Part shown: one piece after another, positions 16,884 through 25,179 of the stretch
Numbering within the stretch: position 1 is the stretch's first letter
Layout: each line of letters opens with the position of its first letter
Source: JBDTSW01 sp963799815
GTDB taxonomy: Bacteria > Actinomycetota > Thermoleophilia > Solirubrobacterales > 70-9
Reading direction: 5' to 3'
DNA: 64,000 bases
Assembly: GCA_963799815.1 (NCBI GenBank)
Contig: CAWCYG010000001.1
Span: 434,001-498,000 of the forward strand
Position numbers and translations under genes: made by a program
Notes under the pieces: model-generated
Told to the model about the DNA's origin: nothing
Seen by the model: only the letters and a program-made list of their open reading frames with translations
The model's database searches: none

Positions 16884-17693
16884 GTGCCCGCAGCCCAGAC
16901 GCCGGGGCTCGATCCGCTGCGAGCGGCCATCCTCGGGGCGATTCAAGGTCCCGCCGAGCTTATGCCCGTCTCGAGCTCGGCCCATCTCGCCCTCCTCCCG
17001 TGGCTCGCCGGCTGGCGCTGGCACGAGGCCGAGCCGGAGGCACGCAAGAGCTTCGAGGTCGCTGTTCATGCGGGCGGCGCCGCCGCCCTGCTGATCGGGC
17101 AGCGCACGATGATCGCGAGCGAGCTGCGGGCGTTGAGCGTCCGCCGCGCGGCCGTCGTCGTCCTCTCGTTCGTGCCGCCGGCTGTAGTCGGCTATCTCCT
17201 CGAGCGCCCCATCGAGCGCCGCCTGGGAGGACCGTGCGCAACCGCCGCCGGGCTGGTGGCCGGCTCGGTCGCGATGGTCGCGGCCGACCAAAGCCCGCAG
17301 GAGCGCGGGCCTGGCGATGCCGGACCCCTCGATGGGGTAGCGCTGGGCCTCGGCCAGGCCGCGGCTCTCGTCCCGGGGATCTCGCGCAACGGCGCCACCC
17401 TGGCGGCCGCACGCTGGCGGCGGTTTGACCGCGAGCAGGCGAACCTGCTGTCCAGGACGGTGGCGCTTCCGGTGATCGCCGGGGCGGCGGCGCTGAAGGG
17501 GGCGAGGTTGCGCGCGCGGGGAGTCGCTCCCGAGATGCGTCGGGCGATGGCGGCGGGGGTGGTCGCCTCGTTCGCCTCCACGCTCGTCTCGCAGCGACTG
17601 ATAAGCCTCGTCGAGCGCGACCGGGCGCTCTGGCCGTACGCCGCGTACCGGGTCGGCCTCGCCGCCGCGGTTGTGGCGAGAATGAGGAGCTGA
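16884..17693 (+). CDS. uppP: undecaprenyl-diphosphatase (BacA family)
   Basis: A 269-residue polytopic phosphatase that converts undecaprenyl diphosphate to the monophosphate carrier. Signature motifs are present in variant form: GAIQGPAELMPVSSSAHL (usual: QGxTEFLPISSSGHL, the catalytic Glu kept) and VPGISRNGATLAAA (usual PGxSRSGxT). Start GTG at 16884 has an AGGAG motif just before it; an upstream frame start at 16833 would overlap the DedA gene. Position next to DedA suggests joint C55 carrier recycling for the neighbouring polysaccharide locus. Confidence 0.88.
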   Translation: MPAAQTPGLDPLRAAILGAIQGPAELMPVSSSAHLALLPWLAGWRWHEAEPEARKSFEVAVHAGGAAALLIGQRTMIASELRALSVRRAAVVVLSFVPPAVVGYLLERPIERRLGGPCATAAGLVAGSVAMVAADQSPQERGPGDAGPLDGVALGLGQAAALVPGISRNGATLAAARWRRFDREQANLLSRTVALPVIAGAAALKGARLRARGVAPEMRRAMAAGVVASFASTLVSQRLISLVERDRALWPYAAYRVGLAAAVVARMRS

Positions 17694-18697
17694 TGAGCGA
17701 ACAGGACGCATACACCCGGTCGGGGGTGAGCCAGCGCCATGCCGATGCCTCGGTGCGGGCGCTGGTCGCGCACCTCGAGCAGATCGACACAGGCAAGCCA
17801 CCCCGGGCGGTCGATCTTCCTGGCCACTACGCGAGCGTCCTGCGCATCGACGCGCGCACCGGCATCGCGTTTGGAACGGACGGAGTTGGGACGAAGATGG
17901 TGGTCGCCGAGCGCCTGGGACGCTTCGAGACGATCGGAATCGACTGCATCGCGATGAATGTCAACGACCTCGTGTGTGTTGGCGCGGAGCCGATCGCGAT
18001 GCTCGACTTCATCCTCTGCTCGGACGCGGAGCCGGTGATCTGCGGCGCGATCGGACAGGGACTTCGACGGGGCGCCGAGCTCGCCGGGATCGAGATCCCG
18101 GGGGGCGAGATCGCGCAGGTCGGCGACGTCGTCTCGGGCTGGGAGCTCACCGGCAGCGCGATCGGCCTCGTGGCCCTCGACGAGATCGTTACCGGGGAGC
18201 GAATCGAGCCGGGCGACGCGCTCATCGGCATCCCCTCGTCCGGGCTTCATTCCAACGGGTACACGCTGGTCCGCAGCATTCTCGACGACGTGCCGCCTAG
18301 CGACGAGCGCCTCGGGCGGCCGCTCGGCGACATCCTCCTCGAGCCCACGACGATCTACGCGCGCGCGGTGCTCGAGCTGCTCCGCTCCGAGGTGGAGGTC
18401 AGGGGCCTCGCGCACATCACGGGGGACGGGCTCAACAACCTGCTGCGCCTCTCCAGCAAGGTGGGATACGAGATCGATGCGCCTCTACCGGTGCCCCCGA
18501 TCTTCGGGCTGATCCAGGACCGCGGCGGCGTCCCCGACGAGGAGATGCACGCGGTCTTCAACATGGGCCTCGGCTTCGTCTGCGTCGTGCCGGAGGCCGA
18601 TGCGGAGGCCGCGCGCGTCCTCCTGAACCTGCGTCACCCCGGTGCGGCGCGGATCGGCCAGGTCAACGACCTCGCCGGGAGCGTTGAGCGCCGGTGA
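17693..18697 (+). CDS. purM: phosphoribosylformylglycinamidine cyclo-ligase (AIR synthase)
   Basis: A 334-residue purine biosynthesis enzyme that closes FGAM to AIR using ATP. It starts with DAYTRSGVSQRHADASV (a variant of the family's YxxAGVD opening) and has TDGVGTKMVVAERLGRFETIGIDCIAMNVNDLVC, IPSSGLHSNGYTLVR and HITGDGLNNLLRL. Length is close to the family norm. Its ATG overlaps the uppP stop (TGATG) and its own stop overlaps the next GTG (GTGA), so it is translationally coupled though functionally unrelated to its neighbours. Confidence 0.95.
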   Translation: MSEQDAYTRSGVSQRHADASVRALVAHLEQIDTGKPPRAVDLPGHYASVLRIDARTGIAFGTDGVGTKMVVAERLGRFETIGIDCIAMNVNDLVCVGAEPIAMLDFILCSDAEPVICGAIGQGLRRGAELAGIEIPGGEIAQVGDVVSGWELTGSAIGLVALDEIVTGERIEPGDALIGIPSSGLHSNGYTLVRSILDDVPPSDERLGRPLGDILLEPTTIYARAVLELLRSEVEVRGLAHITGDGLNNLLRLSSKVGYEIDAPLPVPPIFGLIQDRGGVPDEEMHAVFNMGLGFVCVVPEADAEAARVLLNLRHPGAARIGQVNDLAGSVERR

Positions 18698-19318
18698 GAA
18701 TCGCGATCCTGATCTTCGACGCGATCACGGCGCTCGATGCCGTGGGGCCTTACGAGGTGCTCTCGCGCATACCCGGCGCCGAGGTCGAGTTCGTGGGGCG
18801 GACGACGGGTCCCAAGCGCACCGACACCGGAGCGCTGGCGCTGACCGCGGATCGGGCGATCGCCGAGGTGACCGACCCCGAGATCCTGCTGATCCCGGGC
18901 GGGAAGGGCAACCGCCCGCTGCTCCGCGACGACGAGGTGCTCGATTGGGTCCGGGACGTCGCACGAGACCAGCACCTGGACCACCTCCGTCTGCACCGGA
19001 TCGCTCGTGCTCGGCGCCGCCGGGGTGCTCGAGGGCCTGCGGGCGACAGGTCACTGGGCATACGTCGACCGGTTGGCCGAGTTCGGCGCGGAGCCTGTGC
19101 ACGAGCGCGTGGTCTTCGACGGCAAGGTCGCCACCGCGGCGGGCGTCTCCTCGGGAATCGACATGGGCCTCGCGCTCGCGGCCGAGATCGCCGGTGAGCA
19201 CACCGCGAAGGCGATTCAGCTCGCGATCGAGTACGACCCGGAGCCGCCATTCGACTCGGGCTCGCCGCACAAGGCGACCCCGGAGACCGTCGAGCGCTTC
19301 AAGGAGCTCGAGGACTGA
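18694..19318 (+). pseudogene. DJ-1/PfpI family protein, frameshifted
   Basis: The first frame (GTG at 18694) encodes the N-terminal half: RIAILIFDAITALDAVGPYEVLS, ILLIPGGKGN with the family Glu/Gly region, and VLDWVRDVARD. Around 18955-18980 the coding shifts to the next frame, which continues with TSVCTGSLVLGAAGVLEG (nucleophile Cys) and DGKVATAAGVSSGIDMGLAL to a stop at 19318. The total span is 3n+1 nt, so removing one base would restore a protein of about 207 residues. No slippery sequence is evident. It is either a pseudogene or a base-level sequence error; the C-terminal half is well conserved. Confidence 0.82.
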
Positions 19319-19323
19319 ACCGG

Positions 19324-19338
19324 CCGCCTGAGAGGCGG
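19324..19338 (+). terminator. short perfect hairpin after the DJ-1 gene
   Basis: CCGCCT-GAG-AGGCGG forms a perfect 6-bp stem just after the stop at 19318 and 7 nt before the -10 of the next gene. No T-run follows. It may end the purM transcript or act as an operator. Confidence 0.35.
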
Positions 19339-19345
19339 CGATTGC

Positions 19346-19351
19346 TACCGT
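19346..19351 (+). promoter_or_regulatory. leaderless-type -10 for the small membrane protein
   Basis: TACCGT ends exactly 7 nt before the ATG at 19359, with no ribosome-binding site between. This is the ideal spacing for a leaderless mRNA. Confidence 0.5.
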
Positions 19352-19358
19352 CGAACCC

Positions 19359-19760
19359 ATGAAGGACGGGGTTATGACCGTCGCCAAGTTCACCTTCGGA
19401 GCGCTGCTCGTGGCGCTTCTGGCAGGGGGTATTCCACTGCTGTGGATATGGGTCGGCTCCCAGGTTCAGGGTGGCACCACGCCCAGCGCTACGGCGATCG
19501 CGACGGTCGTCACAGGCTGCATGGCCTCCTACGGTTTGGTGGCGCTGATCGCAGCCTGGATCAAGGGGCGCAACACCGAGGTCCCCGGCGCGGCCCGCAA
19601 TGAGCGCTACGCCTGGAACCGCAGCCTCCGGGACGAGCGGCATTCCGCTCCCGAGACCAACTTCCTCGAGAACATCCTGATCATCACGACGATCGTGGTG
19701 GGAATCGTCGTCACGGTGTGGTTTTTCCTCTACGGGAGTCCTGGCGTACCGCAGGTCTAG
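19359..19760 (+). CDS. small membrane protein of unknown function
   Basis: 133 residues with three hydrophobic helices (about 8-30, 44-66 and 103-125) and a charged loop (KGRNTEVPGAARNERYAWNRSLRDERH) between the second and third. No recognised family. The start is supported by the leaderless-type -10. It converges with the DsbA-like gene, whose stop is only 3 nt away. Confidence 0.7.
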   Translation: MKDGVMTVAKFTFGALLVALLAGGIPLLWIWVGSQVQGGTTPSATAIATVVTGCMASYGLVALIAAWIKGRNTEVPGAARNERYAWNRSLRDERHSAPETNFLENILIITTIVVGIVVTVWFFLYGSPGVPQV

Positions 19761-19763
19761 GGC

Positions 19764-20642
19764 CTAGGCCCGCTCCCACATCGTGCCCGTGAGCGCCGGG
19801 GTCGCTTTCAGCTTCCATTCGGTCGCGAGGGTCCACAGCTCCGCCTCGAGCAGCGGCCGTGGCTTCCCGGTCAGCTCCTCGAGCTCGCGCGTCGCGCAGC
19901 GCCCGAAGCGGTCGATCGCGTCGGTGACGCCCGGGCGCTCTAGCTCGGCCACCTCGGCGCCCGCCCCCAGGGCCGCGTCGCGGTAGCCCCCGTACGGCTG
20001 CCAGCCCCAGACGCCATGCCGCTCGCCGTCGGCGGCCTCGAACACCGCCGAGGGAAACGAGACTCGTTCCCGGCCCTCGGTCTCACCGATCTTGTCCAGT
20101 CTGCGAGCCTCCTCGGGCACATCGCGAACCTCATCGAGGTCGGCGCCGAAGGCCTCGGTGATGGCGTGCGAGCCGAGGTCGATCTCAAAGCGCGAAAGAT
20201 CGAGCCCGACGGCGCCTGCCTCCTCGATCAGGGCGGCCGCGTGGTCGAGCTTGCGGCGCTCGATGAAGATCGCCTCGCGCGTGCGGCGCAGGTACGCGCC
20301 GGCGGCCACCGGTCCCTGCTCTGCTGCCGCCTTCACCGCCTGGCAGACGGGGTAAGTCGAGCTCAGTGGCGCTTGGCGCCAGATTCGCGGGTCCATCGGC
20401 ATGCCCGTCTCGACGCCCACGTCGAGCCAGTGCGACATGAGCGCGTCGAAGCAGTCGCGGTCGCCGGTGATTCCGGACGCCCGATCGCGGTAGTCGGGTC
20501 CGTAGGATCGTGCGAGCCCTCCCATCACCCAACGGAAGCGCAGACCGTCGCCGAACTCCCACATCAGACGTCGAAGCTTTGGCTCGGATCCCCACGACCA
20601 GGAGCAGGCCGGATCGGTGTAATAGCGAACCTCTATCGGCAT
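19764..20642 (-). CDS. DsbA-family thioredoxin-fold protein (FrnE/SpxH-like)
   Basis: A 292-residue cytosolic protein with no signal peptide. It starts with VRYYTDPACSWSWGSEPKLRRL, the thioredoxin-fold active-site position carrying CSWS rather than CxxC, as in the YjbH/SpxH and related DSBA-like groups. Helical insert follows, and KATPALTGTMWERA closes the sequence. With a single active-site Cys it may act as an adaptor, isomerase or glutathione-type enzyme rather than a classical oxidase. Confidence 0.8.
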   Translation of the reverse strand: MPIEVRYYTDPACSWSWGSEPKLRRLMWEFGDGLRFRWVMGGLARSYGPDYRDRASGITGDRDCFDALMSHWLDVGVETGMPMDPRIWRQAPLSSTYPVCQAVKAAAEQGPVAAGAYLRRTREAIFIERRKLDHAAALIEEAGAVGLDLSRFEIDLGSHAITEAFGADLDEVRDVPEEARRLDKIGETEGRERVSFPSAVFEAADGERHGVWGWQPYGGYRDAALGAGAEVAELERPGVTDAIDRFGRCATRELEELTGKPRPLLEAELWTLATEWKLKATPALTGTMWERA

Positions 20643-20706
20643 ATGTACATGCAGGGCGGGGGCAGCAGTCGCGCTTGCGCTCCGCAGTGCCGAAAATACT
20701 GATGAC

Positions 20707-21780
20707 GTGAGCCCCGAGGGGATACCAGGACTGACCTCGAGCCCGATTGGAAGCGTTCTCTCGGGTCGTTACCGCCTGGACTCGAAGCTGGGGTCGGGCG
20801 GGATGTCGACGGTTTACCTCGCGCGCGACGAGACGCTCGAGCGCCCGGTGGCCGTGAAGGTCATGCACGCGGGCATCTCCGATCAGCCGGACCAGCTCGA
20901 GCGCTTCCGCCGTGAGGCGCGGGCGGTGGCGCAGCTCTCGCATCCCAACGTTGTCGCCGTGATCGACGCGGGCGAGGACCAGGGCCACCCCTACATCGTC
21001 TTCGAATACGTCGACGGCGAGACGCTGAAGCAGCGCATCGACCGCCTCGGGCGCCTGCCCGTCGACGAGGCGGCCGCCTACGCGATCGAAGTCGGCAGGG
21101 GCCTTGCCGCAGCTCACGCTCGAAAGCTCGTTCACCGCGACGTGAAGCCGCAGAACGTGCTGATCGATGCCGCTGGGCGCGCCAAGGTCACCGACTTCGG
21201 GATCGCTCTCTCGCTCGAATCAGACGGGCTCACGAAGACCGGTCGCGTGCTCGGCACCACCGACTACGTCTCCCCCGAGCAGGCGATGGGCCAGGACGTC
21301 GATGCTCGCTCGGACATCTACTCGCTGGGAATCCTGCTGTACGAGATGCTCACGGGCCGCGTCCCCTTCGAGGCCGAGACGCTCGTGGGGGTCGCCATGA
21401 AGCACGTGAACGAGCCGATGCCCGACGTCCAGCGCGCACGGCCGGAGGTCTCCGCCGTATTCGCCTCCGTGATCGAACGGGCGACGGAGAAAGACCCCAG
21501 AAAGCGTTACGCGGACATGTCGGCTTTGCTCGCCGACCTCGAGAGCGCCCTCGACGTGGAGGTCGCTCGCGCCGGCGGCGCCACGGGCGAGGCGACCACC
21601 GTGATCGAGTCGGTCCGGGAGGGCAAGCGCTCCTTTCTGCCCGGACGCAAGGTGTCGATCGCGGGGATCGCGCTGGTGGCGGTTGCGGCTGCGGTCGCGA
21701 TCGGTATCGCCGTGCTCACGGGCGAGGAGAACCGGCCCGACCGGGGGCGGGGGACCCAGCGCGCCGCCCAGCGGCGCTGA
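20707..21780 (+). CDS. Ser/Thr protein kinase (PknB-like) with interrupted extracellular part
   Basis: A 357-residue product as read. The kinase domain (about 20-285) has GSGGMSTVYLA, VAVKVM (Lys), HRDVKPQNV, the DFG and GTTDYVSPEQ. A juxtamembrane stretch and one helix (IAGIALVAVAAAVAIGIAVL) follow. Just after the helix the frame breaks in a G5CG5 tract (21743-21753) and ends at 21780 after a meaningless RGRGTQRAAQRR tail. The proper extracellular domain continues in the next frame. The kinase core is intact, so the cytosolic activity could persist. Confidence 0.88.
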   Translation: MSPEGIPGLTSSPIGSVLSGRYRLDSKLGSGGMSTVYLARDETLERPVAVKVMHAGISDQPDQLERFRREARAVAQLSHPNVVAVIDAGEDQGHPYIVFEYVDGETLKQRIDRLGRLPVDEAAAYAIEVGRGLAAAHARKLVHRDVKPQNVLIDAAGRAKVTDFGIALSLESDGLTKTGRVLGTTDYVSPEQAMGQDVDARSDIYSLGILLYEMLTGRVPFEAETLVGVAMKHVNEPMPDVQRARPEVSAVFASVIERATEKDPRKRYADMSALLADLESALDVEVARAGGATGEATTVIESVREGKRSFLPGRKVSIAGIALVAVAAAVAIGIAVLTGEENRPDRGRGTQRAAQRR

Positions 21781-22228
21781 GGTGGAGCTCGTTTCGGCTG
21801 CCGATTTCGACCCCGATGGCGATCAGGCGGAACATGCGGAAGAGGTCGATCTCGCAATCGACGGCGACCCGGCCACGGCCTGGTCGACCGAGAGCTACGA
21901 GGCCGGCACCAACGTCGAGGACGCGGCGGCCAAGCCGGGCGTCGGCCTCATCGTTGAGACGGAAGCGCCGATCGCCGCGCGGACGATCGAGATCACCTCA
22001 GCGCTGGGCGGCTGGTCCGGTGAGATCTACGGATCGCCTGACGGCCCGCCGGAGGACCTCGCCGGATGGGGCGAGCCGCTCGCTGGCATCACCGACGCGG
22101 AGACCGAACAGAGCACGACCCTGAACGTGCCCGGCGAGAATCAGTTCTTCCTGATCTGGATCACGGATCTCGCCGAGGGTGAGGACGGCTTCAACGTCGT
22201 GATCGAGAACGTGGCGATCAGCAGCTAG
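21754..22228 (+). pseudogene. out-of-frame discoidin-like extracellular domain of the preceding kinase
   Basis: This frame has no start of its own and continues the kinase: PSAPPSGAEVELVSAADFDPDGD, DLAIDGDPATAWSTESY, IEITSALGGWSGEIYGS and FFLIWITDLAEG. The pattern DGDPATAW and the jelly-roll-like beta strands are typical of F5/8 type C (discoidin) carbohydrate-binding domains found at the ends of actinobacterial kinases. Kinase plus this part spans 3n+1 nt, so one extra base, most simply one G in the G5CG5 run, separates them. Confidence 0.8.
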
Positions 22229-22234
22229 CCCCGA

Positions 22235-23203
22235 CTAGTACGAGTGGCCGCGCTCCTCGGCGTGGCGTTCGATCGCGAGCCGCACAAGGCGGTCGCAGAC
22301 CTCGGGGTAGGGCACTCCGGAAGCGTCGAAGAGCTTGGCGAAGACGCTGGTGGCAGTGAAGCCGGGGATCGTGTTGATCTCGTTGACCAGCACCTCCCCG
22401 TCGTCGCGAACGAAGAAATCGCAGCGGGCGAGGCCGGTGGCTCCGATCGCCTTGAAGACCCGGCCCGCGAGCTCACGGACTCGGTCGATCGCCGCCTGCT
22501 CGATCCGCGCCGGCACCGCGAGCTCCATCATGCCCTCGGTGTACTTGGCCTCGTAGTCGTACCACTCGGAATCGATCACGATCTCGCCCGGCTGGGATAC
22601 CTCGAGCTCCGCGTTTCCCATCACCGAGCACTCGACCTCCTTGCCCTCCACGTGGGCCTCGACGATGACCCGAGGGTCGTGGCCGGCGGCCTCGCCGATC
22701 GCGGCGTCGAGCTCGGCCTCGGGGTTCGAGACCTTTGAGATCCCAACGCTCGATCCGAGCCTTGAGGGCTTGACCCACAGGGGCCGGCCCATCGCCGCCA
22801 CGTGCTCGCGCCAGCCGGGGTCCCCAACCTCGCAGAACTCGATCTGAGGCAGGTCCCAGAAGGCGCAGAGGCGCTTGAAGATGAGCTTGTCCATCGTCAC
22901 CGCGGAGGCGAGCACACCGGAGCCGACGTAGGGAACGTCGAGGACCTCGAGCAGCCCCTGGATGCTCCCGTCCTCGCCGAAGGGGCCATGCAGTGCCGGG
23001 AAGACCGCGTCGGCGCCGAGCAGTCCCTCGGTCGGACGCAGCTCAACCAGCTCGCCGTCGAGGAGCCAACGCCCGTCGCGCTCGATCAGGACCGGCACAG
23101 GCTCGTGTCCCGCCTCTGCGAGGCCCGCAGCCACGGATTCACCCGATGCCAGCGACACCTCGTGCTCGCTCGAGCGTCCGCCGCTCAAGACCACGACCTT
23201 CAT
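22235..23203 (-). CDS. ddl: D-alanine--D-alanine ligase
   Basis: A 322-residue ATP-grasp enzyme that makes the D-Ala-D-Ala dipeptide for peptidoglycan. Motifs: VVLSGGRSSEHEVSLASG at the N-terminus, FPALHGPFGEDGSIQGLLE, YVGSGVLASAVTMDK, WVKPSRLGSSVGISKV, and ARCDFFVRDDGEVLVNEINTIPGFT with the Mg ligands. Its ATG overlaps the pknB stop (ATGA), making ddl the last gene of the cell-wall operon. Confidence 0.97.
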   Translation of the reverse strand: MKVVVLSGGRSSEHEVSLASGESVAAGLAEAGHEPVPVLIERDGRWLLDGELVELRPTEGLLGADAVFPALHGPFGEDGSIQGLLEVLDVPYVGSGVLASAVTMDKLIFKRLCAFWDLPQIEFCEVGDPGWREHVAAMGRPLWVKPSRLGSSVGISKVSNPEAELDAAIGEAAGHDPRVIVEAHVEGKEVECSVMGNAELEVSQPGEIVIDSEWYDYEAKYTEGMMELAVPARIEQAAIDRVRELAGRVFKAIGATGLARCDFFVRDDGEVLVNEINTIPGFTATSVFAKLFDASGVPYPEVCDRLVRLAIERHAEERGHSY

Positions 23204-25170
23204 CGCCGCGCCGTCTTCGGATTCGTCTCGTCGTCGGGCGGTGGCGGCTCCTCCTCGGGTGGCGGCTCCTCGGGTGGCGGCTCCTCCTCGGGTGGCTCCT
23301 CGAACTCGCCCACGACGATCGTCACCTGCTCGCCCATGATCACGCGCGTCCCGCCGCCCGGCGCCTGGTCGATCACCCGGCCGTCCTCGGACTCGTCCTC
23401 GGTCGTCTCGGTCTGGATGGAGACGTTGAGTCCTCGCCCTGTCAGGTTCGCCGCCGCAGCAACCTCGGTCTGGCCGATCACACTCGGCACGATGACGGAC
23501 CCGGCGCCCGTAGAGACGATGATCGTGATCGTGGTGCCGCGCTTGAGGCGGCTGCCACCGCCGGGATCCTGGCCGATCACCTCGCCCTCGGGTTGATCAG
23601 CATCCCGCGTATCGACGTCGACGATGAAGTCGCGGCGCTCGAGCTGAGCCTCCGCCTCCTCCCGTTGGAGCCCCAGCACGTCGGGGAGCAGCACCAGGTC
23701 AGCCCCCTTCGAGATCAGCAGGGTCACCCTCGACTGGCACGGCACCTGGGCGCCCTGGGATGGGATGGTGCCGATCGCGTTCCCGCGTTTGGCTCGCTTC
23801 GAGAACTGCTCGCGCGGCTTCGGGCGAAGCTCCGCCGCCTGCAGCTCGTCGGCCGCCTTGTCGGCGCGCAGGTTCTCGACGTCGGGCACCTCGACCTCGA
23901 TCCCGTCGGAGACCACGAGCTTGACGGTCGAGCCCTCATCGACCCTCGCGCCGTTGCCCGGATCCTGCTCGGCGACCGTGCCCGGCTCCTGGCAGGACGG
24001 CTCCTCCCGCGTGGCGACGTCGAAACCCCGCTCGAGCAGGTCCGCACGCGCCTCGTCGGCATCGTCGCCCGTGACGTTGGGGACGACCACCGTCTCCGGC
24101 CGTGTCAGGGCGAAAGCCGCCACGCCTCCGAGCAGCAGGAGGACGGCGGCAATGATCAGCGCCCGTTTGCGGGTCATCCAGCCCCGACGCTCCTCCTCGG
24201 CCTGGGCGGCCTGCTGCTCGGAAGCCATCGCCGCCTCGGCCGGGTCCGCACCGGCGGCGAGCGCGCCGGCAGCGAGTCCACCCGCGGCGCCGGCCGCGAC
24301 GGCGCCATAGGCGGCCGTGTCACCGAGGGCGCCGCCCGTCGGGTCGGCCTCGGCCGCATCGAGCGCGCGCGCGAACTCCGCGGCGGAGGCGAAACGATTG
24401 GCCGGGTCCTTGGCGAGCGCCCGCAGGACCACCGCAGCCAGCGCCGGGGAGACGTTGGGGTTCAGCTCGCTCGGCGAGCGGGGACGCTCGGAGACCTGCT
24501 TCAGCGCGATCGTGACGGCGCTGTCGCCGTCGAACGGAACCTGGCCGGTGAGCGCCTCGTAGAGGATCACGCCGGTCGAGTAGATGTCCGTCGACTCGGT
24601 GACCTCGAGGCCCTGGGCCTGCTCCGGCGAGAGGTAGTGGGCCGTGCCGAGCACCGAGCCCGTCTGGGTGATCTCGGATGCGCCCGCGCGCGCGATCCCG
24701 AAGTCCGTCACACGGGCCCGGCCCTCGGCGTCGACGAGCACGTTGCCCGGTTTCAGGTCGCGGTGGACGATGCCCTTCTCGTGAGCGAACTGAGCGCCGG
24801 CGAGGATCTGGCGGACGATCTCAACGGACTCCCCCACCGAGAGGCCCCGGGCGATCAGGTCGCGCAGGGAGGCGCCCTCGACGTACTCCATCGCGATGTA
24901 GTGGATGCCCTCCCACTCGCCGCGGTCGTAGACACCGACGACGTTCGGGTGCTGGAGGCCGCCGGCGGCGCTCGCCTCACGCCGAAAGCGCTCGACGAAC
25001 TGCTGGTCCTGCGAGAAGCGCTCGTGCAGGAACTTGAGCGCCACCCGGCGCTGGAGCATGGTGTCGTCGGCGACCCAGACGTCGGCCATGCCGCCCGACC
25101 CGGCGCGCGCAAGCAGCCGATAGCGGCCGTCGACCTCCTGGCCGGCCTCGAACCTCCTCATCCCCTCCAC
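23200..25170 (-). CDS. pknB: PASTA-domain Ser/Thr protein kinase
   Basis: A 656-residue transmembrane kinase that senses muropeptides or lipid II and phosphorylates division and wall proteins. The kinase domain (about 12-270) shows GSGGMADVWVA, VALKFL, HRDLKPGNV, DFGIARAG and GTAHYLSPEQ. A linker rich in Ala/Gly leads to one membrane helix (RALIIAAVLLLLGGVAAFAL), then four PASTA repeats of about 65-70 residues each beginning with VPNV, VPDV, LPDV and VPSV. The first two repeats each hold a Cys (SCQEPG, PCQSRV) that could form a disulfide. An unusual Pro/Glu tail (runs of PPPEE) ends the protein. Confidence 0.96.
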   Translation of the reverse strand: MEGMRRFEAGQEVDGRYRLLARAGSGGMADVWVADDTMLQRRVALKFLHERFSQDQQFVERFRREASAAGGLQHPNVVGVYDRGEWEGIHYIAMEYVEGASLRDLIARGLSVGESVEIVRQILAGAQFAHEKGIVHRDLKPGNVLVDAEGRARVTDFGIARAGASEITQTGSVLGTAHYLSPEQAQGLEVTESTDIYSTGVILYEALTGQVPFDGDSAVTIALKQVSERPRSPSELNPNVSPALAAVVLRALAKDPANRFASAAEFARALDAAEADPTGGALGDTAAYGAVAAGAAGGLAAGALAAGADPAEAAMASEQQAAQAEEERRGWMTRKRALIIAAVLLLLGGVAAFALTRPETVVVPNVTGDDADEARADLLERGFDVATREEPSCQEPGTVAEQDPGNGARVDEGSTVKLVVSDGIEVEVPDVENLRADKAADELQAAELRPKPREQFSKRAKRGNAIGTIPSQGAQVPCQSRVTLLISKGADLVLLPDVLGLQREEAEAQLERRDFIVDVDTRDADQPEGEVIGQDPGGGSRLKRGTTITIIVSTGAGSVIVPSVIGQTEVAAAANLTGRGLNVSIQTETTEDESEDGRVIDQAPGGGTRVIMGEQVTIVVGEFEEPPEEEPPPEEPPPEEEPPPPDDETNPKTARR

Positions 25171-25179
25171 GCGAGCGCC

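Noticed and set aside
22993..23596. Gly/Ser/Pro-rich plus-strand low-complexity stretch opposite the pknB tail
   Set aside because: It is the antisense of the Pro/Glu repeats at the end of PknB, not a separate repeat region.
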